Shown: piece by piece, positions 23,866 to 33,654 of the stretch
Position numbering within the stretch: the first letter of the stretch is position 1
How the letters are laid out: every line of letters starts with the position of its first letter
Assembly (NCBI GenBank): GCA_038501625.1
Contig: JAZAYU010000263.1
Span: 62,001-126,000, forward strand
Origin: Corbicula japonica
Lineage: Eukaryota > Mollusca > Bivalvia > Venerida > Cyrenidae
Direction: 5' to 3'
DNA length: 64,000 nt
Made by a program: the position numbers and the translations under genes
Notes under the pieces: model-generated
The model's database searches: none
Told to the model about the DNA's origin: nothing
Seen by the model: only the letters and a program-made list of their open reading frames with translations

Positions 23866-24647
23866 CTAAGAGCAATTCAATTTATACACCTTCATGTTAG
23901 CATCTTTACATCCCACCCACAAGTAGTCCTCTTTGTCAACAGCAACGGAATATGGACCAAAAAGTCCATCGGCCTCTGTTACTACCATACGGATAAACCT
24001 CCCGGTGTGATCCAATAGATGTACACAATTGTTCGCTCCGTCTGCAGCAAAAACATGGCCAGTGACGTCACAAGCAATATCACGTGGTTCGAAAGCACTC
24101 TTTTGTTCCTGTTCGAAAGGATCCGGTTTGTATTCCGTTTACGGCTATCGGAAACACAAATGTCGTCATTGACGTTCACTGCAACGCGTAGTGGATATAT
24201 TAACAATTTACCATCTGCTCCATACTCGGCTATCATTTTCCCTTCTTTATTCAACCGGACGACCTTGTTTCTGTGCGTAGTTCGGTAATCGTGGAAGGCT
24301 GCAGAATGCGCTAAGCAGATAAGAACATACCCGTTCGGCGTAACGGTCAGTCCACGCGGATGATAACCCGGAAATGTTGCAAATGTGTCCAAGTTGAACC
24401 CTGGGCCAGGTTTGCCAACCATCTTCTGCTCGTTGCTGGACATGATTTAATTGATTTCTGCGTCGCGTGTGATGAAATCAATAGTATTGCTGACCACGTG
24501 TGTTTTGACCTTCACCCAGTACCTGTTAAACAGATGAGTATAAGCTGTCCAACCCAGCACGAACCAAGCAGTACCTTCCTCTGTAGGTCACACGCTGCTG
24601 ATTTCGTTAGAGCTGTTGTCGACAGAAAACGCAGAAATCTCCTCAAC
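23866..24647 (-). pseudogene. Last exon of TRIM/NHL-like gene, inactivated
   Basis: The exon starts after ttttgcag on the minus strand and ends at TAG 23866-23868. One frame carries EEISAFSVDNSS, TAWFVLGW and HVVSNTIDFITRD. The propeller part follows with HPRGLTVTPNGYVLIC, VVRLNKEG and YPLRVAVNVNDDICVSD. After a shift of frame near 24130-24150 it carries EPRDIACDVTGHVFAADG, NNCVHLLD and VAVDKEDYLWVGC. These are successive NHL-type blades as in molluscan TRIM2/TRIM3/TRIM71-like proteins, which bind RNA or protein ligands in the cytoplasm. Three lesions break it: TGA at 24588-24590, TAA at 24447-24449 and the frameshift. It joins in phase 0 to the exon ending at 28084. Confidence 0.75.
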
Positions 24648-25540
24648 CTGCAAAATATATTTAAATCAAAACTTCGAACGTTCATTTAAAGGACCTTCCA
24701 CAGTTCATGCATAAAAAGTCACAAAATCTCTAACGGCAAAATGCAGTTCAGTAAAATACAATTGTAATCAAGGTGTCTTACATGCCTTTAAAATGTAAGA
24801 ACAGTAAAGAAGAATCGCTAGACCTTAAAGTTTCATAAAATTATGTTTACATCTTAAAACTAAAAAATGACAAAACCCTTGTTTTATATGCCAGCATGTA
24901 AATGATATAATACTGACAATAATATCATGTGACATTTTGTTTAACAAGTATTTAAAATATTTGTAAATTTGTGTTTGACTTTGAGTGTCATAGTCGCGCA
25001 GTCCTAAGACTGTAATAAAACAAGTTACCTTCAAAACATGGAAGACAATCTCGGCATAAGGAAAGTTTTTACAGTTCTTTGGTTTAAACAATATTTATTT
25101 CATGTAAATATAATAAATATTCAAACAATAAGACAGATGTATGTAATTACCGGTATTACATATTAAATTGGAAAACAAGCCCTCGTAGAGCGCTTATATA
25201 AATTCCTTTCCTGGTTTTACGGCTAATTGGCGTTTACATTTATTTCGTTTTAATGGATACATGTACGTCTTTGTAGTATTGTGGTTTTGTTTGGACAAAG
25301 AGACCCAAAGAGAAGTAGGCAATTAATATTTATGATGGTTGTATGCAAAAATGCTTATGTTTTTAGGTTGCTGCTGTACTTTTGTTAATACAAATTACTT
25401 TTTATGGTAAAAAAGAAGTACGTGCTGCCGGTCTTACTGCTGCACGTCAGGGAACCGCGCGTCTCCGGACGCCTACACCGTTAAACGTTCTGTGGCCAAG
25501 ATATATTTTTGAACTTGCAATGACGTAGGCATTAGGCCGG
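24648..25540. other. Intron of TRIM-like gene, unique part
   Basis: AT-rich sequence between the last exon and the minisatellite. Nothing recognisable. Confidence 0.45.
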
Positions 25541-25555
25541 TTTTCCATAGTTCCG

Positions 25556-26133
25556 TGATGCGTGATCCGTGTCCGCGTCCGTGTCCGCAATTTTTCACTC
25601 ACCAAAGATATCGCTGAGTATATGCCATACCTCCGTGTCCGTGTCTGTGTCCGCGTCCGTGTCCGCGATTTTTCACTCACCAAAGATATCGTTAGGTATA
25701 TTCCTTACCTCAGTGTGCGTGTCCGTGTCCGCGTCCGTGTACGCGATTTTTCCCTCACCAAAGATATAGTTGGGTATATTCCATACCTCCGTGTCCGTGT
25801 CTGTGTCCGCGACGTGGAACGGACACAAAGGTATGAAATATACCCAACGATATCTTTGATGAGTGAAAAATCGCGGACACGGACGCGGACACGGACACTG
25901 ATCACTGATCACCTTAGGCCGCTATACCATATCTCCGTGTACGTGTCCGTTCCGCGACGTTGAACGGACACGGAGGTATGGAATAAATCCAACGTTATCT
26001 CTGGTGAATGAAAAATCGCTGACATGGACGCGGACGCGGAACGGACACCGAGGTATGGAACATACCCAACGATATCTTTGGTGAGTGAAAAATCGCGGAC
26101 ATGGACGTGGACGCGGACACGGACACGGATCAC
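25556..26133. repeat. Minisatellite with a strand switch (inverted array)
   Basis: Units of about 80-90 bp combine hexamers gtccgt/gtccgc with a spacer tttttcactcaccaaagata and tatattccatacctc. 25556-25810 holds about four units in plus orientation. From about 25811 (cgacgtggaacggacac) the array continues in the opposite orientation (ggtgagtgaaaaatcgcgg) to 26133. Long frames on both strands (RVRVRVRDFSLTKD and so on) are by-products of the repeat and are not genes. The array lies inside the 3.4-kb intron of the TRIM-like gene. Confidence 0.9.
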
Positions 26134-26936
26134 AAAAGTTTACAAAAAGCTAGTCGGTCATTTGCAACTTTTTAACCAAAAAACACATGGCACTGAAGTT
26201 TAAACTTTAAGCCACTTTGAAATGAAAGCGCTTAATTTTTATTGGATGTCAACATGAGTTTATTTATACTCGTATGTCTTTTGTTTTGAAGGAATGCATT
26301 AATTAGCTGGTGATAAATCTTATCATTTTGCAAACATTATTAATAATTTACTTGACAGTACCATAATTGTTAGGTTTATCAAACTCTACTACTTCGTTTA
26401 ACACAATTTTTGTCAGAAAGTAAAGAGAAAGCAAGGACAATCAAGTTGTAATTGTATTACAAAATCTAGAGTTAATGTTCAACAACAAAATATTATCACT
26501 GTCCTAGGGCGGGGTGGGGGTGGGGGATGTGGTGAGAAGCATGACAGGGACTCAAAATATTTACTATTCTGACCTTCAACAATTTTTTAGAATTTTAACA
26601 TGCAATATATCGCTGGTTCTTGCACATTTGCTTGTTTTTGTTTGGTTTGTTTGTTTTAATGATTTCAATTTCAGTGTATTCCATGTAAGATGAAACAATG
26701 CGGGTTTCAAAAAAACTCATGTCCATGCGTTCATTTTGAAAATTGATGAAAACTTCCATCCATGCGTTACCATTCATTTTTTCTGTCTTGTAGTATAAAT
26801 CACCAAAGTTGAGGCTTATAACATAAGAGAAGATGTTTTAAACAAGCATTTAGGACGAAACGAACACTCAGAAATGTGCCTAATTGTCAAAATACTGTCT
26901 TCTAAAGAAAGAGTTTTTTGAGATTTCTTGTGCAAA

Positions 26937-27125
26937 TGTTGTCTCAAAAGTAACGGAAGTTTAGCGAATGTGAATTGTTAAAAGTAAACACAGGAGGTCA
27001 GCGATTTTGCAATTTGTTTGCGATTTCCAGTGTAATTTTGGTGACTGTTCTCAAAAGTTACCGGATGTTTAGCGAATGTGACATGACCATTGTATAAAGT
27101 AAACATAGGACACCAGCTAAAAGAC
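26937..27125 (+). repeat. Tandem duplication, about 110-bp period
   Basis: tctcaaaagtaacggaagtt, tagcgaatgtga and agtaaacacaggaggtcagc (about 26942-27003) recur as diverged copies at about 27051-27117. Confidence 0.6.
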
Positions 27126-28083
27126 AATCATCAATACGCTCAATTAGTTGCAAAAGACAGAGATTAACGACTAGGATGGCCACAGGAGGTTAACTGCACT
27201 TTATGGTAACACGTTCAGAGTGCCAGGGTAGCATCAATAATAATTTTGTTTATTGTATTTGTCTAACATCAATTTATAGGATAAATGGTGACATGTTACC
27301 TCAGTTTTGGTGTCCCCTATTGACAAGTACTTCGTTAGTCAAGTATGTTGAAAAATCATTTCAATCCATAATTAGTTGTTATCAGCTAATCAACCTCATA
27401 ATTTTGCTTTTCCCGATCGCACTTTTGGAATGTAAAAACCCGAGCTGCGAGCGTTTAAACCTAGTTGGTTTAATGACTATCCATCTCTTCATTAGTTATT
27501 AGTTATGAACATTACATTTGAGCTTTTATTCGCAATTACTCATTCAGAGGGACATTTATATACAATGCTCTTTCTCAAAGATTTGCATAAAGTGTTTAGT
27601 TTTGAGCTTGTTGCGCAAAAACTGCCTGTCTTTTTAGATCTATCTATTTCTCTGTTCTTTTGATGTCTAAGTTGGAGCACTTATTACGATGAGGTATTTT
27701 ATGTTTTTGAAATGCTTAAAAGGCTCAACCAAACCGAGCCTGTAATATTTTAATATTTGTCGTATTTAGTGGTTTTCAAAGTGACCTTTTCATCTATTTT
27801 AAGAATATTCAGACTTGGTAACCATTCTGTACGTGCATCTGTATTTTTATCATTTAAACTTTAACTATTTAATTTATATTACAAATTTCCCGTCGCCCCA
27901 ATATTCAAAACTTGCCCTTGAATATATGCATTTTCAAAGAAATACGAATTGATTTATTTTGATTCCCCGATTCCCTCTCAAAACCACATCTACCCATGCG
28001 TTCTCTTCTTCGGATCTATAGTGAACGGCTGGACTAGTCGCAATCCAAATAGAGTTTAACTTGTAAAAGCTTTCCGGGGATAC
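27126..28083. other. Intronic stretch of TRIM-like gene
   Basis: No exon seen. 27725-27815 is one member of a dispersed repeat pair. Confidence 0.45.
27725..27815 (+). repeat. Dispersed repeat pair (partner 58898-58975)
   Basis: Both contain gagcct, aatattt, atatttgtcgta, gtgg.tttcaaagt and tttttcatctat in the same order. Confidence 0.55.
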
Positions 28084-28153
28084 CTCTGACTCCAATGTCA
28101 GCTTCCCCATACACATGCAATATAACGGACATGGATTCGGTCTTTTGTCGATA
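28084..28153 (-). pseudogene. TRIM-like exon c (linker)
   Basis: A 70-bp exon on the minus strand between gttattgtttag and the donor gtatcc. It enters in phase 2, exactly fitting the preceding exon's exit, and leaves in phase 0, fitting the propeller exon. The peptide has a cysteine-rich stretch (PNPCPLYCMCMGKL) and ends LTLESE. It sits where TRIM2/3-like proteins pass from coiled coil to the C-terminal module. It is called a pseudogene only because the downstream exon is broken; this exon itself is intact. Confidence 0.55.
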
Positions 28154-28446
28154 CTAAACAATAACATTATTTTGACAAGTACAGTTAGGTAGACAACACA
28201 AGCACTGTCAATTTCTCGTTTATGTATTGTACATATGGAAAAAAAAACCCTTAAAACTTGAAACTTCAACTAAATTCACAAATGGCTTGTCAGATACAAT
28301 CTACGTGGCATTGGTCGACTGAAAACTGGACACATCCTTGACTTCCATTGGTCCAAAATAATGCAAGCACGAATACATATTCATTCTATTAATTTATCTT
28401 CTAATGACCGACTAGCTTTTTGGAAAGCTAAAACTTGTGTAGATAC

Positions 28447-28529
28447 CTCATTTCGGCCATGTTTTGCAGCTGCTCTGCTAGACTGTCTCGGTTCCAGGCG
28501 ATGTCTGCGTCAGATTTGTAACAAACAAC
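28447..28529 (-). pseudogene. TRIM-like exon b (coiled coil)
   Basis: An 83-bp minus-strand exon with acceptor cattttttag and donor gtatct, entering in phase 0 and leaving in phase 2. It encodes YKSDADIAWNRDSLAEQL and QNMAEM, matching the end of the coiled-coil segment in molluscan TRIM2/3-like proteins. It fits exon a (ends phase 0) upstream and exon c downstream without any frame break, which strongly supports the gene model. Confidence 0.65.
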
Positions 28530-28743
28530 CTAAAAAATGAAAGACGTTCTGACTTATTGTCTAAAACAGCTTACGTTACATCCTATAGCGCTCCATTCAA
28601 AATAGCTCTCTCGGAAGCTCAATCCGGAGACAAACGAACGAACAAACAATATGACGGAACCTGATCGATTAATTTGATTTGACTTTATAAAACACTTGTT
28701 ATATATAACGTCTACAGAATCTGATACAAATGTGGTATTTTAA

Positions 28744-29015
28744 CTTACCGGATTTGCTGAATGAAGCTGGCTAGAGAAGGTCGTTGTTTCTATCCTACTT
28801 GATTGGCTGAATGGAGTTGGTTGGAGAAGGACGAGATCCTATCACTGGCCAGGCTACATGTAAGTCTCGTTGTCCTATCTCTAAGCAGGATAAGTCTCGA
28901 GTGACAATTTGATATGTTTATCCTACTTGATTGGCTGAATGAAGCTGGCCGGAAAAGGCCGTTGTCTTATGACTTACCATGCTACGTCTAGAGAAATTTG
29001 ATATTTTTATCTCAC
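28744..29015 (-). repeat. Tandem copies of an exon end plus splice donor
   Basis: Three diverged copies of the 3' part of exon a and its donor lie directly downstream of it. On the plus strand the motif tgattggctgaatgaagctg (variants ggatttgctgaatgaagc and tgattggctgaatggagttg) occurs at about 28750, 28800 and 28927, each followed by gg..aa.g.cg and a diverged remainder. The true exon end is at 29016. Spacing is about 50, 126 and 96 bases. Confidence 0.7.
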
Positions 29016-29174
29016 CTGATTTGCTGAATGGAGTTGACTGGAAAAAGACGTCGTCCGATCACTAATCATGTTGCGTCTGGTTCTGAGACGGGCCATCTCT
29101 GCACAGAACTCATCGTCGACATCTTCAAGCATTTTCCTGGACAACTCGTTAATAGTTTCGTGAAGCTTCCGCGT
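29016..29174 (-). pseudogene. TRIM-like exon a (coiled coil)
   Basis: A 159-bp minus-strand exon (53 codons, phase 0-0), with a good pyrimidine tract and acceptor ttctctgtttgacag and donor gtgaga. The peptide is strongly helical and charged: TRKLHETINELSRKML, DEFCAEMARLRTRRN, FSSQLHSANQ. That is the coiled-coil region following the B-boxes in TRIM proteins. RING and B-box exons would lie further right, but 30.1-33 kb is repeats, so the N-terminus may be lost or beyond view. A short coiled-coil-like frame at 29886-29970 (FESVEGQLEKDLSQI) ends in a stop and is doubtful. Confidence 0.7.
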
Positions 29175-30269
29175 CTGTCAAACAGAGAATGTATGACTGT
29201 ATATTAATGTATATTAATGTACGATCAATCAACTACTTAAGTTAGGTGATGGAGTTGTTATTTGAACTATAAAATATTTCTGTACGCATTAATTTTCTGA
29301 GTTAGCTTTCTAAGCTGGCATTTGATATAGATTTTCAACCAATTGAATGTTTTAAGATATACGCTTTAAAATATTTTCCAAAGGAAGAATAAAGTAAGCT
29401 ATTTGCATAGGTATATTTAACATCGAGGCATCAAGCGCGATGTTGATCATGATTACCGAAATAAGATTTGTTACACGGAGTTTATAACGAGGTAGATCCA
29501 AGTCAGTTTTTGTACATGTAGAAACTTAACACAACCGTTCGGTATTCAAAAATGCCTTTCAATTTGATAGTAAATATAATCTGTTTAAAGATTTCCGTTT
29601 TAACATTCACCTCTACATGAACGCCTACTAAGGAAGTTTTATTTATTTAGTTCTATGTAATTTTGGTAATGGTAGTCCTATTTTAGTTCAGAAAAAGTAA
29701 AATACACAGTTTTTTTTATAAGTATACACTATTTTCCTCCCGATATTTTTCATATTTGTTAGAACGAAATTGCAACTGGTATACCTATCATATGACAGTA
29801 AAGTCTTTATCTTACAGTTTTTAGTTATCGACTTTCAAAATGCACGTGCATTTCGAAGACTGCAGTAGTTCTAAACAATGTGAACTTAAATTCTGAGGAA
29901 TATCTGCGACAAGTCCTTTTCCAGTTGTCCTTCCACACTTTCAAACAATTTAAATCTGGTTGTGGTCTGAACTTGGAAGGGCGTACGAAATGGGCTAGGA
30001 TTTCACGAAGTGTCGTGTAGAACTGCATTACCTCCATGACATGATGGTGGTCCTACGCGTTCTTGACTGATGTTGTGAATTTGTTTTCTGTGGGTGCCAG
30101 TTGTCTAAATGATTATTAGCAGTCAGTAGCCTGTCATTTTGAATACATGTGTTTTACTAATAAATCAGTTAGTATTTATTGGCATGTTTATTGCAAGTTA
30201 CAGAGCAAAAACTCAATTATCAATTATCAATCCAGTAAAGCCCCGATACGAGTATTTAGAAAAGTTGTT
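29175..30269. other. Region upstream of the TRIM-like exons
   Basis: No confident exon. A minus-strand frame at 29825-30037 has no recognised domain. Confidence 0.4.
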
Positions 30270-30625
30270 TATGCACATCAGGAATCGCCACACTCACAAA
30301 ACACAACCGCACACAGCGAAAAAGAAGAGAAGAAAGAGCATTGTTGTTGTAAGTATGTGAATTCAAATAATACGTCACAAACAATTAACGAAAAGAGAAC
30401 CCTTAGGGTAGCCGCCTTGGAACGGTTAGTGGCAAAACAAATTGCAACTAGGGGTATAAACCAGGTTCTTGGGTGCACCAACCTCACACATGCCCCTACA
30501 GGTTCCCATATCACAAATCAAGTACAAGTTGTCTTGATGAAATAACTCCAACCCACCCATCAACACAACAATGTTGCATGCAAAAGCACACAAGCATATA
30601 AAAAATAAGAAGCTATTAATAGCAC
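30270..30625 (+). repeat. R1 repeat, full forward copy
   Basis: The best forward copy, from atgcacatcaggaatcgcca through aaaacacaaccgcacacagc, acaattaacgaaaagagaac, aaaccaggttcttgggtgca and aactccaacccaccc to aagcacacaagcatataaaa. It is about 355 bp. No terminal inverted repeats or poly-A tail are evident, so the class (SINE or MITE) is undecided. Confidence 0.85.
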
Positions 30626-30684
30626 TGAGTAGCCAAAGGGGCGGGTACTCAATGACCTTACCGAGAATAAAACACCTGGTGCTT

Positions 30685-30767
30685 GTGTTTTGTGACTGGT
30701 CGCCATTTCAGCCAATCAGATGCTCGAGATTTGAGACTGGTCTCCATGCTCAGTTTTATAACCTTGG
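30685..30767 (+). mobile_element. Half of foldback family F1
   Basis: gactggtcgccatttcagcc through caatcagatgctcgagattt to ttttataaccttgggc equals the right arm of the complete foldback at 41357-41501. The left arm is missing. Confidence 0.75.
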
Positions 30768-31639
30768 GCACTGGAGTCAAATCAGCAAGAACACGACGAC
30801 AGGGATAAAAGAATTCGTGATGAAAAGATGCTCGCTACACATGAGAAGGTACTGTCTGGATTCAAGTGATTTGGGAGTAATACAGCACACAGGTAAATGT
30901 CGATTTCAACGGTCACGCTTATTTCTTTTATTTTCAACGTTTTCATCAAGATCATTGATCGCTGCTAAACGAGTATAAAACTTTTATCATAAAATTTGCA
31001 TGTCCGCTATATAAGACCTATTGGATCTAATGAAATAAACTTGTAAATTTTGTTTACCTGTCTTTACCTCAAACATCTGGCATTTTTATTGCTGGGAGGA
31101 TTAATGACCTGCTGAGAATTAACGGAGGTTCATCAGCTAGGGGCCATATAAAATTACACGCTAGATTATCACAAGTTCTGTGAATTTCCAGTGAAGGTGT
31201 CGTTAGTCCATAAACTGAGTACATAAATCTTCTCGAAATGATGCATAACTAAATAATATTCTTTTTTTTGACTAATTGGATTTAATTTTTCAAGCGTCAA
31301 AAATATAAAAAAAAATGTTATTATCAGAATCGCTACTTTGGTGTCACTTTCGCTGATCATATTACATGTAGGCATTCTGAGTTCTTCAAGGTATTTTTGC
31401 AATATACTTTCTACTTAAGCTACATTTGTTATGATTTAATATTAACATTTTACACTCAATCGCAGATGTGTTACATATCCGTTACCTGAACCGGATCCTG
31501 TGAAAACTACAAGAACTACAGAAAACAATTATTTCAACTGTACTTCGTCTTATTTTTTCAGCAACATATCAATACATCAAATATTAATGTCAAATATTTA
31601 CATCAAACGAATAGAAATCGTTTCATTTAATATTGTTTT
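30768..31639. other. Non-coding stretch
   Basis: 30776-30830 (gtcaaatcagcaagaacacg onward) resembles 48755-48800 and 57527-57560, a further small dispersed module. Nothing else recognised. Confidence 0.4.
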
Positions 31640-32073
31640 GGTAAGCATCACCGGAGTTCCTTTGACTTGCGGATATGGATTCAGTTTTGCGAATAAAAAT
31701 TTGTAACCACTCCGGTCTAAATTTTTCTTTAATTTTTGCACATACATAAAACAACACAATATCAGTTACAAATAACACAATAGCTATAAATAATAATGTT
31801 CTTATAAACATAACCAGAGTTTCACTGACTTGCGGATATGAATTGAATTTGTCGCCACTTCTATCGAAATACTTCTTTACTGTTTTGCCGAAAAATTAAT
31901 ATATCTTTAAATGTATTTATCGAAATGGCAGCGAACTAAAACAATTATACTTAAAAGATTTATGTTAGTTATTATCATGGTCAATACTGATTTGGTATAG
32001 AAAACCGGAGTTTAACTGATTTTTTTCACAAACATCAACTAACACAATAGCATTTATAAATTACATATTATCG

Positions 32074-32156
<83 letters not shown>

Positions 32157-32300
32157 GTTATAATAATTATGAATATTTTCGTAAACATAACCGAAGTTTA
32201 ACTGACTTTAGGTTATGAGTTCTGTATTGCGGATTTGAATTTGAGTATACTTTTGTCTAAATATTTTTTCTCTTTTTTGCACAGAAATACAATAAAATTC
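31640..32300 (+). repeat. Long-period tandem repeat (about 160-195 bp)
   Basis: The motif accggagtt..actgacttgcggatatg recurs with variation at about 31650, 31814, 32003 and 32200. It is followed each time by related text (cataaaacaacacaata, taacacaatagc..ataaat). Copies are diverged. The third is interrupted by the AAT microsatellite. Confidence 0.65.
32073..32155 (+). repeat. (ATA)n microsatellite
   Basis: An uninterrupted ataata run of about 80 bases. Confidence 0.95.
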
Positions 32301-32381
32301 ATATTATGGGATATTTATCAATTTGGGAGCGAATTATGACTATAAAACTAATTATTTTTGTTCATATCCGATATTTTCATT

Positions 32382-32439
32382 CATATCCGCGGATATGATT
32401 CTCATATCCGCGGATATGATTCTCATATCCGCGGATATG
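32382..32439. repeat. Three tandem 16-bp perfect palindromes
   Basis: CATATCCGCGGATATG occurs at 32382-32397, 32403-32418 and 32424-32439, a 21-bp period with attct linkers. Half-sites catatccg flank it at 32363 and 32442. The half-site cggatatg is also the conserved end of the long-period repeat at 31.64-32.3 kb. Confidence 0.9.
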
Positions 32440-32504
32440 ATTCATATCCGGTATTTAGTCATACCGCTGCTAAACTGCTCTGCTTCATCGCAATATATTT
32501 GACC

Positions 32505-32758
32505 TCTATCCAAGATTATAAAACCAAAACTGGAGACCAGTCTCAGATCTCATGCATCTGATTGGATGAAATGGAGATCTGGGCCCAAGATCTAAGTTTT
32601 GAGATCAGTCTCAAAACTTGTGGATCTGATAAGCTGAAATGGCGACTGATGCTTGAGATTTGAGAACGATCTCCAAATTTAGTTTTATGATCTTGGGCCC
32701 TGTGATTATTTGATTTGAGACTGGTCTCCAAACTCAGTTTTATAATCTTAGGCCCTAC
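32505..32758. mobile_element. Foldback family F1, two diverged copies
   Basis: gggcccaagatctaagtttt (32581 on) and its inverted end gatcttgggccc (32690-32701) bound one copy with a centre near 32644 (aaatggcgactgatgc). Partial arms lie on either side (32514-32575 and 32702-32757, ending taatcttaggccc). All share gagac.ggtctcca and gatctga..ggctgaaatgg with 41357-41501. Confidence 0.75.
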
Positions 32759-32927
32759 ATCTCACTATGAATATCTTTTTATATAAAGACCAGAAAATTT
32801 TTACATGTGTCAACGACGTTTATCTTTTTGAATAGATATATCTTTTTTTATAATTTATTTTACTTTTAAGGTGTGTGAAGTTGGCTCTGACAACGAAGAT
32901 CGAAGATCGAAATTCAATGTCGAGCTG

Positions 32928-33118
32928 AATATCGAGCCAGCTCTGAGATCGAAGTTCAGGTAAAAGTTAATTTCGAGCTGGGGTGAATATCGAGCCAGCT
33001 CTGAGATCGAAATTCAGGTAAAAGTTAATTTCGAGCTGGGATGAATATCGAGCCAGCTCTGAGATCGAAATTCAAACAAAACCCTGCGAATATCGAGCTG
33101 GGGTGAATATCGAGCCAT
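32928..33118 (+). repeat. 58-bp tandem repeat, three to four copies
   Basis: aatatcgagccagctctgag starts at 32928, 32986 and 33044 (period 58), with shared gttaatttcgagctgggg. A shortened fourth copy is at 33089-33118. It ends about 45 bp before the candidate LTR of the Ty3/gypsy element. Confidence 0.9.
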
Positions 33119-33163
33119 TTATACATTTTTAGCAATCTCTGGCCGGCAAGAAACAGACACGTA

Positions 33164-33641
33164 TGTCATAGGCTAACTAGGTAAGGTCATAGGCTATCTA
33201 GGTAGTTGATTTATATTAGGGTAACAGGGTACGAGTCTATTTCTTTTATTAAACATTACTAACCCTAGTTATCTAACTTGACCCCTTACACTGTAAAATA
33301 ACCGCCATATTGATTGTTGTGATAAGGCAAATTATAGAAATATATTATTTCATATATTTCAGGTATGTTTCATGATGTTTTTCAATTCTTAACCATTTCA
33401 TTTTAATTATTTGTAAACCGTTTGAAATGTGCATTTTGCCTATTTGTTATTTGTTTGTTTTAGCCACCGTTATTTAAATTGACCCCTTACACTGTAAAAT
33501 AACCGCCATTGTGATTGTTGTGATAAGGCAAATTATAGAAATATATTATTTCATATATGTCAGAGTTCAGTGTCGTATATACATTTGTTCAATTAGAACC
33601 CACGGCAAAAGATGGTTAGACAGAAACCCGATCCCGTGACA
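33164..33641 (+). repeat. Candidate 5' LTR
   Basis: Bounded by TGTCA (33164) and TGACA (33637-33641), which are short inverted ends of the usual TG..CA type, and followed two bases later by the primer site. Inside, an 84-base block starting ttgaccccttacactgtaaa occurs at 33278 and again at 33479. The left limit is a guess, because no 3' LTR is present for comparison. Confidence 0.4.
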
Positions 33642-33643
33642 TT

Positions 33644-33654
33644 TGGCGCCCAAC
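33644..33654 (+). promoter_or_regulatory. Primer-binding site (tRNA-Lys type)
   Basis: TGGCGCCCAAC is complementary to the 3' end of animal tRNA-Lys over 11 bases. The next bases (aaagg) diverge from the usual continuation. Its position just inside the LTR supports use as the minus-strand primer site. Confidence 0.6.

Noticed and set aside
24360..24689. Plus-strand open frame of about 109 codons with several cysteines
   Set aside because: It is antisense to the TRIM/NHL exon, whose minus-strand frame has clear homologous motifs and splice sites.
25447..26133. Several open frames on both strands rich in RVRV/RTRTRT
   Set aside because: They are translations of the minisatellite; all frames stay open because the repeat lacks stops, and the peptides match no protein.
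29825..30037. Minus-strand frame upstream of TRIM exon a, and a coiled-coil-like peptide at 29886-29970
   Set aside because: No matching splice donor before the stop and no recognisable domain in the longer frame. It may be a remnant, but it is not supportable.
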